Shown here: positions 10,074 to 20,052 of the stretch, one piece after another
Numbering within the stretch: position 1 is the stretch's first letter
Layout: each line of letters begins with the position of its first letter
Source of the DNA: Methylotenera sp.
Lineage (GTDB): Bacteria; Pseudomonadota; Gammaproteobacteria; Burkholderiales; Methylophilaceae
Reading direction: 5' to 3'
DNA length: 64,000 nt
Assembly: GCA_013141075.1 (NCBI GenBank)
Contig: JABFRQ010000001.1
Location: forward strand, 62,001-126,000
Made by a program: the position numbers and the translations under genes
Notes under the pieces: generated by a model
What the model was told of the DNA's origin: nothing
Seen by the model: only the letters and a program-made list of their open reading frames with translations
The model's database searches: none

Positions 10074-10702
10074 GACAGCGCCTTATATGCTAACAGGGTA
10101 ATCATGCAAATCACTATCAAACAAAGCACAAGTTTATCTACCATTAAAAATGGTGGCTGCTGCAAAATAATCACTTTATTGGCTGGTAAATTATCTGTGT
10201 TTTCGTGCAAGGTATCCAAGTGCTTAAAACTGAGTTTAAATTGCTTATCTACCGCCAATTCATCTACATAATCTAACGTCAATAATAATCTTGCTGTAAA
10301 TCTTTCTACATTAAACCCCAGCCATTTAAGCGGCGAAAGCAGTAAATATAAACCCGCCATTAAATGCGCTTTTGAGCTTGTAGAAAACAGCATGCTTAAA
10401 CTGGCAATGGCAATTAACAGTTTTGCTATTTGCAATAAGCCCTGAATGCAGCCTTCATAGGTTGGCGAAACGTACATGGGAAACCACTGAACATACTCAC
10501 CTGGCGTACCAAATGCATAGATAATAAAAATTGAGGCTAATAGCCAACGCATACGCTTTACTAAGCGCACTAGATTGCTAAACTGTAGCCATGCCGCCAG
10601 CATGCAAACCAAGCCGCATAACACCCATATTGATTGATTATTCATAAAATTCATGAGCGACAATATCAGCACTAACAATAATATTTTTACTAATGGGTGC
10701 AT
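10070..10702 (-). CDS. CbiQ/EcfT-like membrane protein, orphan
   Basis: A 210-residue protein with several hydrophobic helices (about 5-20, 25-42, 53-68, 90-108 and 185-208). The middle contains EGCIQGLLQIAKLLIAIASLSMLFSTS followed by LLSPLKWLGF and RLLLTLDYVDEL; this pattern (family core Ser-Leu, then PLKWLG, then Arg-rich coupling helix) recalls EcfT/CbiQ transmembrane subunits of energy-coupling-factor transporters. No ATPase or S-component gene is next to it. It overlaps truA by four bases. The family call rests on motif memory and should be read as probable; the transported substrate, if any, is unknown. Confidence 0.6.
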   Translation of the reverse strand: MHPLVKILLLVLILSLMNFMNNQSIWVLCGLVCMLAAWLQFSNLVRLVKRMRWLLASIFIIYAFGTPGEYVQWFPMYVSPTYEGCIQGLLQIAKLLIAIASLSMLFSTSSKAHLMAGLYLLLSPLKWLGFNVERFTARLLLTLDYVDELAVDKQFKLSFKHLDTLHENTDNLPANKVIILQQPPFLMVDKLVLCLIVICMITLLAYKALS

Positions 10703-10770
10703 GGTTTAAATATATAAAATAAGACTTGAAAATATGCAGTGCTGAAAATGGTGGTATATCACAGTCAATA

Positions 10771-10801
10771 AAAAAAGCCGAGCAACAAGCTCGGCTTTTT
10801 T
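10771..10801 (-). terminator. Strong rho-independent terminator after fimV
   Basis: GCCGAGC and GCTCGGC form a 7-base-pair GC stem around AACAA, flanked by A-run and T-run, which allows termination on both strands. It lies 12 bases after the fimV stop and separates fimV from the membrane protein-truA transcript. Confidence 0.9.
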
Positions 10802-10812
10802 AAGCTTATTGA

Positions 10813-13725
10813 TTAAGCCAAGCTAGCTAGCAATTGTTTTGCACGTGCTTGTTGATGCTCGCCACCCTCTTTTAATACTTCCGCCAAAAGCTCGCGTGCG
10901 CCTTCTTTATCGTCCATATCAATATAAGCGGCAACTAAATCTAGCTTAATATTCACATCTTGCGATTCAGCATCTATGCCGACCACAGACGCAGTGTCAG
11001 TCACTGTAGAAATTGTTGGCGTTACTGGAGATAACTCATGCTGAACTTCGTTTACATCTAAATTGATTGCTGACAAATCAAATGTGTTCGCTGTGTGATC
11101 TTGAGCCTTAATATCTGCAGCCTCATGATTACTTTGCGGTAAATCAAAATTGATTTCAGATGCGTCCGTTGTGCTTTGAGCTGGCGCTTTCTCACCGATT
11201 ACATCTGAAAAATCCATATCAAAAGTGAGGTCATCCAAGGTGTCAGATGCCAACACTGTAGATTTTACTTCTGCAATTGCATCAGCACCACTTTCAACTG
11301 AGTCTGTAGGGAAGCTAAAATCCATATCGAAATCTGTTACTTTGGTATTTTCAATTTCAAGCATTGGTAATTTTTCTGTGGCTTTAATTTCATCAGCCTG
11401 AACAGAATCAGCTTCAACCTCACCAAAGTCACCTAAATCAAAATCCATTGAATTCTCGGCAACTTTGGTCAAGTTAATATCATCAACGGATCCTAAATCA
11501 AATGACATTTCCTGTTCGCCACTTTGTGCTGTAGTAAAATTTTGTGTAATTGCAGCATTTGATTCTTCAGCCAATGCTGGCGCACTAGAGACCGCATCAC
11601 CATCTAAAGAAAAGTCTAAACCGTCATCCAAGCCATCATTGGGCGCACTTACATTAGGCTCACTAAGCCCATCAGAAAATTCAGTCATTACGAGTTTTTT
11701 TGCCACTTCGACAGATGACCCAACTGACTTACTTGCATCATATAGAGGATTTCCAGGTTCTAGCTCAGCGCCTAGCACAGCCACTTTCGCCCACGTAGGG
11801 TCTTCTGCGCCAAGTGTGGTGTAAAGTTCGCCAGCGATTGCTTCAAAAGCTGAGTTATCTTTACGCGAAGCATACATTTCAAGCAGTTTTAAATGTAGCT
11901 CGTAACGCTTAGGTTCTTTTGAAATAGCATCTTTTAATATCTCTTCAGCTTGCGCGTCACGACCATAAGCCATGTAAACTTCGGCTTCTGCAATCGGGTC
12001 AACATCATTGGTGTCAATCATACTGCCATCGGCACTTTGCGCGAAATCAGTTAAGAATGATGTATCAGATACGCTAGCGTTACCCGTAGTATTACCAAAT
12101 ACAGTATTAGCTCGCAGTCCGCCAGAAGTTAAAATTCCACGTTCAAAGCTGTCTAAATCTTTTCTGCGCTTATTGCGCAAAAACATCCATCCCGCGCCAA
12201 GTAATGCAACGCCTGTAGCGCCACCAATCACAGCTAAATCTGCTGAATTCATTAAACCTTCAAGCATGCCTGATTCTGCTGCGGCAGGTTCCGCAACTAC
12301 TGTTGGCTTAACTACAGCTTGTGGTGCAGGTTTAGCTACTGGTGTCACTTCTACTGGCTTTACTTCCGCCGGTGGTGTAACTTCAACTTTTGGCGCTTCA
12401 ACCGTCTCAACAACCACGGGTTTAACTTCAGCCGCTTTAGCCGCAGCTTCAGCATTTTTTTGCATATCTGTCATTGATTGGCTTTTTAGTGCCAATAATT
12501 TTTGTGTATCCGCTATTTGTTTTTCTAAAGCAGCTGTGCGATCTTGCGCTTCTTTTAACGATTTTTCGCGTGCAGTTGCTTCTTCTTGCAATGCTGTCAT
12601 TTTGGCATCAAATGCCTTGCTCGCGCCTTTGCCTGCGTCTTTTTCACCCGCTGACAGCTTAACAACATCTTGAGCACCTGCTTTTACTGGCGCAGCTTTG
12701 TCTTCTGCGGTGGCAATTTTTCCTGAAGTGGATTGTTTCTCTTCAACATCAGCCATTGCAGGTGCCGCCGCGACTGTTCCAGCCAAACTGTTACGATATG
12801 CATTCCAATTGGCAGAATGCATTTTGATAGACTTTTTAGCCTCTTGAGTGCCAATAGAAGTTAAGCTTTCTTTCGTTGGCACTTTAATGATTTGGCCAAC
12901 TTTTAGGCGATTCATATTGCCGCCAACAAATGCCTCTTGATTGTTTTCATATAAACCAACCAACATTTGATCTAGGCTAACGCCTTCAACTTGCATTTCT
13001 TTAGCAAGAGAACTTAATGTATCACCACGCTGAGTAGTCTGCTCTTGGCTATCTGCCGCCTGATTACTCGCGGCAGGCATCATGGCATCCACATCATCTT
13101 GAACTGGCTGTTTAGCTACGGCTTTTTTTACTTTTTTTGTTTTTTTAGCGCTAGGTGTTGAACCCGATGTCGTTGTTGCTGCATTCGCACTTGAATTTGA
13201 TGGCACATTACTAGTAGTAGGTTCTACGTTTTCTGACAATATTGCTGACGGTAAGTTAACTGGCGCTACTGAATTACTATCAGTTTGAGGGTTGTAGCCT
13301 GGTGGATCAAGCAATACTGTGTACTCACGTTGCAAGCGACCTGTAGCCCAATCTACTTGCACTAACATATCCAAATATGGGTCGCTAATCGGCTGGGTAG
13401 AACGCAATTTTAATATAGGTGAGCCATCTGCCTTTTTAGCAATTTCAACTTTAATATTGTTGTGTACACCTAAGCGTGTAATGCCTTGTGCTGCGTAAGC
13501 CTCTTCAGAAGCAATAGTAGCAGCCAGTGTAGAAAGCTCTTCAGGCGTTACCGATAAAAGCTCAATTTCAGCTTTGAGCGGCTCACCCAAACCAGAATTT
13601 ACATTTAACTTACCTAAGCCAGCTGCATAGATAGAAAGTGGCATTAGCGCTAAGCACACTGCCAAAGAAATTTGCTTTATTTTAGATTTATGCACATTGA
13701 GCCCTTGAACAAACTTAATTCCCAA
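10813..13725 (-). CDS. fimV: FimV-type polar hub / pilus assembly protein
   Basis: A large inner-membrane protein that organises the cell pole and type IV pilus or twitching functions in related bacteria. Features in order: a signal-like hydrophobic segment near residues 18-35; a FimV N-terminal domain beginning LGKLNVNSGLGEPL; a LysM peptidoglycan-binding region near residues 230-290 (RGDTLSSLAKEM ... LKVGQIIKVP); a coiled-coil stretch near 375-425; a membrane helix near 495-512; an acidic region with repeated DFDMDF-like segments; and a C-terminal TPR/FimV motif (IKLDLVAAYIDMDDKEGARELL). At 970 aa it is within the wide family range. It lies between asd and truA as in many betaproteobacteria. 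Confidence 0.92.
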   Translation of the reverse strand: MGIKFVQGLNVHKSKIKQISLAVCLALMPLSIYAAGLGKLNVNSGLGEPLKAEIELLSVTPEELSTLAATIASEEAYAAQGITRLGVHNNIKVEIAKKADGSPILKLRSTQPISDPYLDMLVQVDWATGRLQREYTVLLDPPGYNPQTDSNSVAPVNLPSAILSENVEPTTSNVPSNSSANAATTTSGSTPSAKKTKKVKKAVAKQPVQDDVDAMMPAASNQAADSQEQTTQRGDTLSSLAKEMQVEGVSLDQMLVGLYENNQEAFVGGNMNRLKVGQIIKVPTKESLTSIGTQEAKKSIKMHSANWNAYRNSLAGTVAAAPAMADVEEKQSTSGKIATAEDKAAPVKAGAQDVVKLSAGEKDAGKGASKAFDAKMTALQEEATAREKSLKEAQDRTAALEKQIADTQKLLALKSQSMTDMQKNAEAAAKAAEVKPVVVETVEAPKVEVTPPAEVKPVEVTPVAKPAPQAVVKPTVVAEPAAAESGMLEGLMNSADLAVIGGATGVALLGAGWMFLRNKRRKDLDSFERGILTSGGLRANTVFGNTTGNASVSDTSFLTDFAQSADGSMIDTNDVDPIAEAEVYMAYGRDAQAEEILKDAISKEPKRYELHLKLLEMYASRKDNSAFEAIAGELYTTLGAEDPTWAKVAVLGAELEPGNPLYDASKSVGSSVEVAKKLVMTEFSDGLSEPNVSAPNDGLDDGLDFSLDGDAVSSAPALAEESNAAITQNFTTAQSGEQEMSFDLGSVDDINLTKVAENSMDFDLGDFGEVEADSVQADEIKATEKLPMLEIENTKVTDFDMDFSFPTDSVESGADAIAEVKSTVLASDTLDDLTFDMDFSDVIGEKAPAQSTTDASEINFDLPQSNHEAADIKAQDHTANTFDLSAINLDVNEVQHELSPVTPTISTVTDTASVVGIDAESQDVNIKLDLVAAYIDMDDKEGARELLAEVLKEGGEHQQARAKQLLASLA

Positions 13726-13805
13726 ATATTAAAATAACATCAAATAGTTAGCTATGCAAGCTGATAATACACATTATATTTAGAGGCTACGTATTTGCCA
13801 ACTTT

Positions 13806-13833
13806 GCCTGTTGCTGTTTTCACAACAACAGGC
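13806..13833. terminator. Hairpin after asd, no clear T-run
   Basis: GCCTGTTG (13806-13813) pairs with CAACAGGC (13826-13833). It lies 12 bases beyond the asd stop but lacks a good T-run on the minus strand, so termination is uncertain. Confidence 0.35.
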
Positions 13834-13845
13834 AGAAGATATTGC

Positions 13846-14958
13846 TTATTTTTCTATTAAAATCCGCAACATACGGCGTAAAGGTTCTGCTGCTCCCCAT
13901 AACAACTGGTCGCCTACAGTAAATGCAGATAAATAATCATTACCCATATTTAATTTGCGTAATCGCCCTACTGGTGTATTTAAAGTACCCGTCACTGCCG
14001 CAGGAGTAAGTTCACGCATACTGGCTTCGCGCTCATTTGGAATCACTTTTGCCCACGGATTAGCTTCCGCCAACATTTGATTAATTTCGTCTAAAGGCAC
14101 ATCTTTTGTCAGCTTAATTGTCAGCGCTTGGCTGTGGCAGCGCATGGCGCCAATGCGCACACAGAGGCCATCAATTGCAATCGGATTTGCTTCGCGACCT
14201 AAAATTTTATTGGTTTCCGCGCCGCCTTTCCACTCTTCTTTACTTTGGCCATTGCCTAAATCTTTGTCAATCCACGGAATTAAACTACCCGCAAGTGGCA
14301 CGCCAAATTGTGAAGTGGGGAATTTTTCATCGCGCAAGGTGCCTGCAATAGTGCGGTCTATGTCTAAAATAGCTGAAGCTGGATCTGCCAGCAATTTACT
14401 TGCCGCAAAGTGTGCTTCACCCATTTGATTGAGTAACTCGCGCATATTTTGTGCGCCAGCGCCAGAGGCCGCTTGGTAAGTCATAGAGGTCGCCCATTGC
14501 ACTAAATTGGCTTTAAATAAGCCATTCAAAGCCATTAGCATGAGTGATACTGTACAGTTTCCGCCTACCCAATTTTTGTTGCCTTGTATGTAAGCATCTT
14601 GAATGACGTGCATATTGACAGGGTCAAGCACAATCACTGCATCATTTTCCATACGCAATGTTGAAGCTGCGTCTATCCAATGCCCAGCCCAACCAGCTTG
14701 CCTTAATTGTGGAAAAATAGCGCTAGTGTAATCACCACCTTGGCATGAAATAATCGCATCCATTTTTGCGAGTTCGGCAATGCTCATCGCGTCTTTTAAA
14801 CTTGCAGATTCTTTACCCACATTTGGTGCCGCGCCACCCGCTTGCGACGTAGTAAAAAATTGCGGCTCAATATGCGCAAAATCATTTTCTTCCATCATGC
14901 GTTGCATGAGCACAGAGCCCACCATACCGCGCCAACCTACTAAGCCAACTTTAAGCAT
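13846..14958 (-). CDS. asd: Aspartate-semialdehyde dehydrogenase
   Basis: Reduces aspartyl phosphate to aspartate semialdehyde, the branch point for lysine, threonine, methionine and diaminopimelate. The ATG at 14958 ([11 protein letters not shown]) is preferred to an upstream in-frame TTG, since the NADP-binding Rossmann motif [10 protein letters not shown] then starts at residue 5, as in the family. The active-site Cys135 is in GGNCTVS. The length of 370 aa matches the gammaproteobacterial-type enzyme. It lies between leuB and fimV on the same strand; the 92-base gap to leuB contains a short dispersed repeat. Confidence 0.96.
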   Translation of the reverse strand: MLKVGLVGWRGMVGSVLMQRMMEENDFAHIEPQFFTTSQAGGAAPNVGKESASLKDAMSIAELAKMDAIISCQGGDYTSAIFPQLRQAGWAGHWIDAASTLRMENDAVIVLDPVNMHVIQDAYIQGNKNWVGGNCTVSLMLMALNGLFKANLVQWATSMTYQAASGAGAQNMRELLNQMGEAHFAASKLLADPASAILDIDRTIAGTLRDEKFPTSQFGVPLAGSLIPWIDKDLGNGQSKEEWKGGAETNKILGREANPIAIDGLCVRIGAMRCHSQALTIKLTKDVPLDEINQMLAEANPWAKVIPNEREASMRELTPAAVTGTLNTPVGRLRKLNMGNDYLSAFTVGDQLLWGAAEPLRRMLRILIEK

Positions 14959-14984
14959 TTTCAAATCTTTCAAAATTTAACTGT

Positions 14985-15012
14985 CGTACTGAACTTGTTT
15001 CAGCATCTCGTA
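14985..15012. repeat. Dispersed CTGAACTTGTTTCAG repeat (family E)
   Basis: The core CTGAACTTGTTTCAG is a palindrome with one central unpaired region, here in the leuB-asd gap as GTACTGAACTTGTTTCAGCAT. The same core recurs near 34925 and 61510 in this window. Confidence 0.7.
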
Positions 15013-15050
15013 ATTACCAGATTCCGTGTCTAGCACGGAATGATAAGTAG

Positions 15051-16109
15051 CTAAAGCGCAGCTACCACCGCATCACCCATCGCATTACAACCCACTTGTT
15101 TGCAACCTTCTGTTGCAATATCAGCCGTTCTGTAACCTTGCGCTAAAGCTTTTTTACATGCATTTTCAACACGCGTTGCATTCGCTTCGTCATTAAATGT
15201 GTAGCGCAACATCATGGCCACAGACAAAATTGTCGCCAACGGGTTAGCAATGTCTTTACCAGCAATATCAGGCGCTGAGCCATGGCTAGGCTCATACATA
15301 CCTTTATTGTTTGCATCTAATGAGGCCGAAGGCAACATGCCAATTGAGCCTGTGAGCATGCTTGCTTCATCAGACAAAATGTCGCCAAAAATATTACCTG
15401 TGACCATCACATCAAACTGTTTAGGTGCGCGAATCAACTGCATCGCCGCGTTATCCACATACATGTGGCTGAGTTCAACCTCAGGATATTCTTTTGACAA
15501 CTCAATCATCACTTGACGCCACAATTCCGTGGTTTCTAGCACGTTGGCCTTATCAACCGAACACAATTTTTTATTACGCTTCATTGCGATATCAAAGGCC
15601 ACGCGCCCAATGCGGCGAATTTCAGACTCGTTATAGCGCATGGTGTTAATACCTTCGCGCTCGCCATTCGGTAGCATTGAAATACCACGCGGCTGACCAA
15701 AGTAAATATCACCTGTGAGCTCACGGATAATCATTAAATCTAAACCAGAAACCACTTCAGGCTTCAGTGTAGAAGCACCTGCAAGCTCAGGATAAAGCAA
15801 AGCTGGGCGCAAATTAGCAAACAAATTAAGCTCTTTACGAATACGCAACAAGCCACGCTCTGGGCGTAAATGACGCTCTAATTTATCGTATTTCCAATCG
15901 CCTACCGCGCCTAACAAAATAGCGTCCGAATCTTTGGCTAATTGCAAAGTTGAATCTGGTAGCGGGTCGCCAAATGCCTCATAACCCGCACCACCAATAG
16001 GCGCTTCAGTCATGGTTAAATCTTTTAGGTTAAGCGCTTTTAATACTTTAACCGCTTGTACGACGATTTCTGGACCGATGCCATCACCTGGAAATATTGC
16101 TAATTTCAT
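15051..16109 (-). CDS. leuB: 3-isopropylmalate dehydrogenase
   Basis: Oxidatively decarboxylates 3-isopropylmalate to 2-oxoisocaproate in leucine synthesis. The ATG at 16109 is preferred to the in-frame GTG nine bases upstream: it gives [14 protein letters not shown], the usual family start, with AAGAG about eight bases before it. The isocitrate/isopropylmalate dehydrogenase signature with [17 protein letters not shown] is present. The length of 352 aa is normal. It follows leuD after an 84-base gap that holds two short palindromes. Confidence 0.96.
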   Translation of the reverse strand: MKLAIFPGDGIGPEIVVQAVKVLKALNLKDLTMTEAPIGGAGYEAFGDPLPDSTLQLAKDSDAILLGAVGDWKYDKLERHLRPERGLLRIRKELNLFANLRPALLYPELAGASTLKPEVVSGLDLMIIRELTGDIYFGQPRGISMLPNGEREGINTMRYNESEIRRIGRVAFDIAMKRNKKLCSVDKANVLETTELWRQVMIELSKEYPEVELSHMYVDNAAMQLIRAPKQFDVMVTGNIFGDILSDEASMLTGSIGMLPSASLDANNKGMYEPSHGSAPDIAGKDIANPLATILSVAMMLRYTFNDEANATRVENACKKALAQGYRTADIATEGCKQVGCNAMGDAVVAAL

Positions 16110-16142
16110 ATTTATCACTCTTTATTTATTATTTAAATGTAG

Positions 16143-16179
16143 GTCGGGTTTCAACCCGACAAGTCAGGCTTTAACCTGA
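16143..16179. repeat. Two short adjacent palindromes between leuD and leuB
   Basis: GTCGGGTT-TC-AACCCGAC (16143-16160) is followed by TCAGG-CTTTAA-CCTGA (16164-16179). The tandem hairpins may stabilise or divide the leuD-leuB message. The first resembles scattered GTCGGGTTTCAACCCGAC elements known in many proteobacteria. Confidence 0.55.
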
Positions 16180-16193
16180 TTTACATGATTGGT

Positions 16194-16832
16194 TTAATTA
16201 AACAACCACGGCTGAGCGGCCTGATGCTTTTGTTCAAATACCTTAATTTTATCTTGTAGCTGCATGGTCAAACCAATATCATCCAAACCGTGTAGTAAAT
16301 TATGCTTGCGCACTGCATCTACCTCAAATGCATACACTTCACCGTTTGGCGTGGTAACGGTTTGCGCTGCTAAATCGACATTGAGTTTGTAGCCAACGCT
16401 GGCTTCAACTTGGTTAAACAAGTTATCAACTGCCGTAGCGTTCAGCACAATTGGCAACATGCCATTTTTAAAGCAGTTGTTGTAGAAAATATCAGCATAA
16501 CTTGAGGCGATAATCACTTTAAAACCAAAGTCTTCTAGCGCCCATGGCGCATGCTCACGGCTTGAGCCACAACCAAAGTTCTCACGTGTTAGCAAAACAC
16601 TTGCACCTTGATAACGCGCTTGATTCAGCACAAAATCAGGGTTGATTTTACGTTTGCTGTTATCCATGCCTGGCTCGCCATGGTCTAAATAACGCCATTC
16701 ATCAAACGCGTTTACACCGAAGCCTGAGCGCTTAATTGACTTTAAAAACTGCTTTGGAATAATCGCATCCGTATCCACATTAGCGCGGTCTAACGGGGCG
16801 ACTAAACCATTTAACTGGGTAAAAGCTTGCAT
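16194..16832 (-). CDS. leuD: 3-isopropylmalate dehydratase small subunit
   Basis: The swivel-domain subunit of isopropylmalate isomerase, paired with LeuC. The ATG at 16832 ([22 protein letters not shown]) is chosen because the upstream extension of 21 residues overlaps the small lipoprotein gene and has no family counterpart. This gives 212 aa, the normal length. The signature [15 protein letters not shown] is clear. It follows ecn by 22 bases. Confidence 0.96.
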   Translation of the reverse strand: MQAFTQLNGLVAPLDRANVDTDAIIPKQFLKSIKRSGFGVNAFDEWRYLDHGEPGMDNSKRKINPDFVLNQARYQGASVLLTRENFGCGSSREHAPWALEDFGFKVIIASSYADIFYNNCFKNGMLPIVLNATAVDNLFNQVEASVGYKLNVDLAAQTVTTPNGEVYAFEVDAVRKHNLLHGLDDIGLTMQLQDKIKVFEQKHQAAQPWLFN

Positions 16833-16854
16833 ATTAACTTTCTTATTGTGTAAA

Positions 16855-16974
16855 TTACTGTGTAGATTTCTGGACGGCCTCGCCACCCTTTTCAATATCT
16901 TTACCCATACCTTGTATGGTATTGCAAGCAGTTAAAGCAAAGCATAAAGCCAATAAAGTAAATAATGTTTTCAT
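16855..16974 (-). CDS. ecnB: Entericidin A/B family small lipoprotein
   Basis: A 39-residue lipoprotein: an N-terminal hydrophobic segment ends in the lipobox LTAC (Cys17), followed by [21 protein letters not shown], the entericidin core. AAGGAG stands about seven bases before the ATG, a strong ribosome site. Entericidins are outer- or inner-membrane-anchored small peptides linked to bacteriolysis or stationary phase in E. coli; the role here is unknown. It lies inside the leu operon between leuC (26 bases upstream) and leuD, an arrangement I recall from other betaproteobacteria. Confidence 0.9.
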   Translation of the reverse strand: MKTLFTLLALCFALTACNTIQGMGKDIEKGGEAVQKSTQ

Positions 16975-17000
16975 TTAAAACTCCTTATTAAAAATAACAT

Positions 17001-18413
17001 TTAATTGAACGTTCTTACATCTACAAAATGCCCTGCCACGGCAGCAGCAGCAGCCATTTCTGGGCTTACCAAGTGCGTGCGACCACCTTGGCCTTGGCGA
17101 CCTTCAAAGTTGCGGTTGCTGGTTGAGGCACAACGCTCACCTGGCAATAATTTATCCGCATTCATGGCTAAGCACATACTACAACCTGGATCACGCCATT
17201 CAAAACCCGCAGCAATAAAAATTTTATCCAATCCTTCGAGTTCCGCTTGCGCTTTCACCAAGCCTGACCCTGGCACGACCAATGCCAATTTAACATTCGG
17301 TGCAATATGTTTGCCTTTTGCTACTGCAGCTGCAGCGCGTAAATCTTCAATGCGTGAGTTGGTGCAGCTACCAATAAACACTTTATCAATACTAATTTGG
17401 TTAATTGGTGTGTTAGCGGTTAAGCCCATGTAAGCATAAGCACGCTCCCAATCGGCGCGTTGCACTTCATTTTTAGCTTGGTCTAAGCTCGGCACTTTGC
17501 CATCTATATTGACCACCATTTCTGGCGATGTGCCCCAAGTGACTTGTGGCTGAATATCTTCTGCCTTCAAAGTCACAACCGTATCAAATGTTGCATCAAT
17601 ATCAGAAACCAAAGTGCGCCAATAGGCAACTGCAGCATCCCATTGCTCCGCTTTAGGCGCAAATGGACGGCCTTTAATATAATCAATTGTCTTGTCATCC
17701 ACTGCAATTATGCCCGCTCTAGCGCCCGCTTCAATCGCCATATTGCACAAGGTCATGCGGCCTTCCATGCTCAAACCACGAATCGCTGAGCCTGCAAATT
17801 CAATGGCATAGCCATTGCCGCCCGCTGTGCCAGTTTTGCCAATAATAGCTAAAGCAACATCCTTAGCTGTGACGCCATTGCCTAATTTGCCTTCAACCAA
17901 CACTTGCATGGTTTTAGAGCGTTTTTGTACCAAGCATTGTGTGGCCATTACGTGTTCAACTTCTGACGTGCCTATGCCATGCGCCAATGCACCAAAAGCG
18001 CCGTGGGTGCTGGTGTGTGAATCACCGCATACTACTGTCATACCAGGCAAAGTTGCGCCTTGTTCAGGGCCAACTACATGCACAATGCCTTGATTTTTAT
18101 CCATAAATGGAAAATATGCTTTTGCACCAAATTCTTTAATATTGTCGGTCAATGTTTCAATTTGCAAACGTGAAACTGGGTCAGCAATACCTGCCAAGCC
18201 TTTATCCCAGCCATTGGTAGGCGTGTTATGGTCGGCTGTTGCCACGATAGAGCTCACACGCCAAGGTTTACGTCCAGCCAAACGCAAGCCTTCAAACGCT
18301 TGCGGACTGGTAACTTCATGCACCAAGTGACGGTCAATATAAATCAGCGCGGTGCCATTTTCTTCAGCCACAACGTGAGAATCGAACAATTTATCGTAAA
18401 GCGTTTTTGCCAT
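17001..18413 (-). CDS. leuC: 3-isopropylmalate dehydratase large subunit
   Basis: An aconitase-family iron-sulfur enzyme subunit that isomerises 2- to 3-isopropylmalate together with LeuD. The three cluster cysteines are visible: one in [14 protein letters not shown] near residue 347, and two in [11 protein letters not shown] near 407-410. The length of 470 aa is normal. It heads leuC-ecn-leuD-leuB. yajQ ends 32 bases before it, so the leu genes may share a promoter with yajQ or have one within it; no clear leucine attenuator was seen in the short gap. Confidence 0.97.
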   Translation of the reverse strand: MAKTLYDKLFDSHVVAEENGTALIYIDRHLVHEVTSPQAFEGLRLAGRKPWRVSSIVATADHNTPTNGWDKGLAGIADPVSRLQIETLTDNIKEFGAKAYFPFMDKNQGIVHVVGPEQGATLPGMTVVCGDSHTSTHGAFGALAHGIGTSEVEHVMATQCLVQKRSKTMQVLVEGKLGNGVTAKDVALAIIGKTGTAGGNGYAIEFAGSAIRGLSMEGRMTLCNMAIEAGARAGIIAVDDKTIDYIKGRPFAPKAEQWDAAVAYWRTLVSDIDATFDTVVTLKAEDIQPQVTWGTSPEMVVNIDGKVPSLDQAKNEVQRADWERAYAYMGLTANTPINQISIDKVFIGSCTNSRIEDLRAAAAVAKGKHIAPNVKLALVVPGSGLVKAQAELEGLDKIFIAAGFEWRDPGCSMCLAMNADKLLPGERCASTSNRNFEGRQGQGGRTHLVSPEMAAAAAVAGHFVDVRTFN

Positions 18414-18445
18414 GTTTAAAACCCGATTTTAGTCACAGAGAAAAA

Positions 18446-18940
18446 TTACTCTCTAAAATTACCAAACTGTAACGGAAAATCCGTCACATTTTTCTTACAA
18501 AAGGCGATTGCGTCTTGCAGTAAATCACGTTTTGCACCAGTCACACGCACTTCGTCACCTTGAATACTCGCTTGCACTTTTAGACCAGAATCTTTAATTA
18601 ACTTGGCGATGCGTTTTGCTAATTCAGAATCAATGCCAGCCTTGATTTTAAGCTCTTGTTTTACTTTATTTCCACCGACTTTTTGCACATCTTTATGCTC
18701 TAAGCGCTTGGTAGAATCTGGCTCTTTTTTCTCCATACCTGGCAGCAAAATGTCTTTAATTTGGTCTAGCTGAAAGTCATTATCACCAAATAAAGTAATA
18801 ATATTGTCTTTTTCATTCAGCTCAACTTTGGCTGACGTGCCTTTAAAATCATAACGATTCGTAATTTGCTTACCTGCAGTGTCAATCGCATTTTTCAATG
18901 CAACCATATCCACTTCAGATGAAATGTCAAAACTTGGCAT
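18446..18940 (-). CDS. yajQ: YajQ family nucleotide-binding protein
   Basis: A small two-domain ferredoxin-like protein of the UPF0234 group; some members bind cyclic di-GMP or other nucleotides and influence virulence or phage interactions. The 164 residues begin MPSFDISSEVDMVALKNAID, the hallmark N-terminus, and end with the second repeat (QASIQGDEVRVTGAKRDLLQ). Here it sits directly before leuC with 32 bases between, possibly in one transcript. The ligand cannot be judged from sequence. Confidence 0.93.
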   Translation of the reverse strand: MPSFDISSEVDMVALKNAIDTAGKQITNRYDFKGTSAKVELNEKDNIITLFGDNDFQLDQIKDILLPGMEKKEPDSTKRLEHKDVQKVGGNKVKQELKIKAGIDSELAKRIAKLIKDSGLKVQASIQGDEVRVTGAKRDLLQDAIAFCKKNVTDFPLQFGNFRE

Positions 18941-18978
18941 ATTAAAAATTCCTTAAAATACAATACCGAGCAATTTTA

Positions 18979-19021
18979 GATGCCCTGAGAGCCGCATGGA
19001 TATTAGCTTGCAGAGCAATGC
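18979..19021. repeat. Dispersed palindrome, family A (copy 1)
   Basis: GATGCCCTGAGAGCC, loop GCATGGATATT, then AGCTTGCAGAGCA: a degenerate hairpin in the gap between ppnP and yajQ. It shares the 11-base loop and arm pattern with eight further stretches in this window. Confidence 0.75.
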
Positions 19022-19030
19022 TTGTGAAGC

Positions 19031-19342
19031 TTACTCAAAATGGCAGACGTAATCTAACATTTCAGTTACTTCAATATCAAAACTTGAGTTGCCAGGCACG
19101 GAAAATTTATCGCCCGCGCTGTATGTTTTCCAAGCCTCTTCGCCTTTAAGGCGCACATTGCAACTGCCTAAGTTGATTTCCATTAACTCTGGCGCGGCGG
19201 TGTTAAAAGTGAGTGAACTTGGGAAAATAACGCCGATTGTGCTACGCGTGCCGTTTGGCAACAACACAGTGTGACTTACACATTTACCATCAAAATAAAC
19301 GTTAGCTTTTTTCTTTACACTTACATTGTCAAATTGTGCCAT
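19031..19342 (-). CDS. ppnP: Pyrimidine/purine nucleoside phosphorylase
   Basis: A small cupin-fold enzyme (formerly YaiE, DUF1255) that splits nucleosides with phosphate. The frame could start at a TTG 15 bases earlier, but the ATG at 19342 gives [21 protein letters not shown], the expected family start, and 103 aa. The segments TLLPNGT-like ([13 protein letters not shown]) and the C-terminal [16 protein letters not shown] are characteristic. It stands alone between rfbC and yajQ. Confidence 0.9.
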   Translation of the reverse strand: MAQFDNVSVKKKANVYFDGKCVSHTVLLPNGTRSTIGVIFPSSLTFNTAAPELMEINLGSCNVRLKGEEAWKTYSAGDKFSVPGNSSFDIEVTEMLDYVCHFE

Positions 19343-19506
19343 TTGCTTTGCTCTCAATAATATTCAAAGCATCATTATCGCAGAAAAGCCGCGTCAATCC
19401 AAGGCGGCGCTTAGGCTTTAAGTTTCAAAATTTCAAAGTCTTGCACTATAAGGTTTGTCTATAGTTTATATTGTGGCTTCATAGCCAAATGCAAACAGCT
19501 AAATGA

Positions 19507-20052
19507 TTACGCGAAAACCTCGGTTTCAGTTAACAATTTAGCTTGCTGGTCTTTTGCAGATAAGGTGGGCGCGCCTTGAGTAGGCCATTGAATATTGATT
19601 GTGGGGTCGTTCCAAGCAATACTACGCTCAAATTCTGGCGCATAGTAATCAGTTGTTTTATAAAGAAATTCAGCCGTTTCAGAAAGCACTACAAAACCAT
19701 GTGCAAAGCCTTTTGGCACCCACAACATACGTTTGTTTTCGGCTGAAAGTTCAGTGCCCACATACTGCCCAAAAGTGGGTGAGCTTTTGCGAACGTCTAC
19801 CGCGACATCAAATACCGTGCCTAATGTGGCGCGCACCAATTTACCTTGCGGTTGCTGAATTTGATAATGCAAACCGCGTAATACGTTTTTAACTGAGCGG
19901 CTGTGATTATCTTGCACAAAATTTGCTTTTTCGCCAATTGCCGCCTCAAACTTGGCTAAATTAAAACTTTCATAAAAGAATCCGCGCTCGTCACCAAACA
20001 CTTTAGGCTCAATAATCAAAACATCAGGAATGGCTGTTGCGATGACGTTCAA
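19507..20052 (-). CDS. rfbC: dTDP-4-dehydrorhamnose 3,5-epimerase
   Basis: A cupin-fold epimerase, the third enzyme of dTDP-L-rhamnose synthesis. It has the family motif [18 protein letters not shown] with the catalytic His in LRGLHYQ, and [10 protein letters not shown]. The length of 181 aa is typical. Its start overlaps the rfbA stop by four bases. It is the last gene of the rfbD-rfbA-rfbC run. Confidence 0.96.
   Translation of the reverse strand: MNVIATAIPDVLIIEPKVFGDERGFFYESFNLAKFEAAIGEKANFVQDNHSRSVKNVLRGLHYQIQQPQGKLVRATLGTVFDVAVDVRKSSPTFGQYVGTELSAENKRMLWVPKGFAHGFVVLSETAEFLYKTTDYYAPEFERSIAWNDPTINIQWPTQGAPTLSAKDQQAKLLTETEVFA

Noticed and set aside
12270..12640. Repetitive Ala/Val/Pro-coding stretch in fimV as a separate 221-residue plus-strand gene
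   Set aside because: The antisense frame is a by-product of low-complexity codons; fimV domain order is normal across it.
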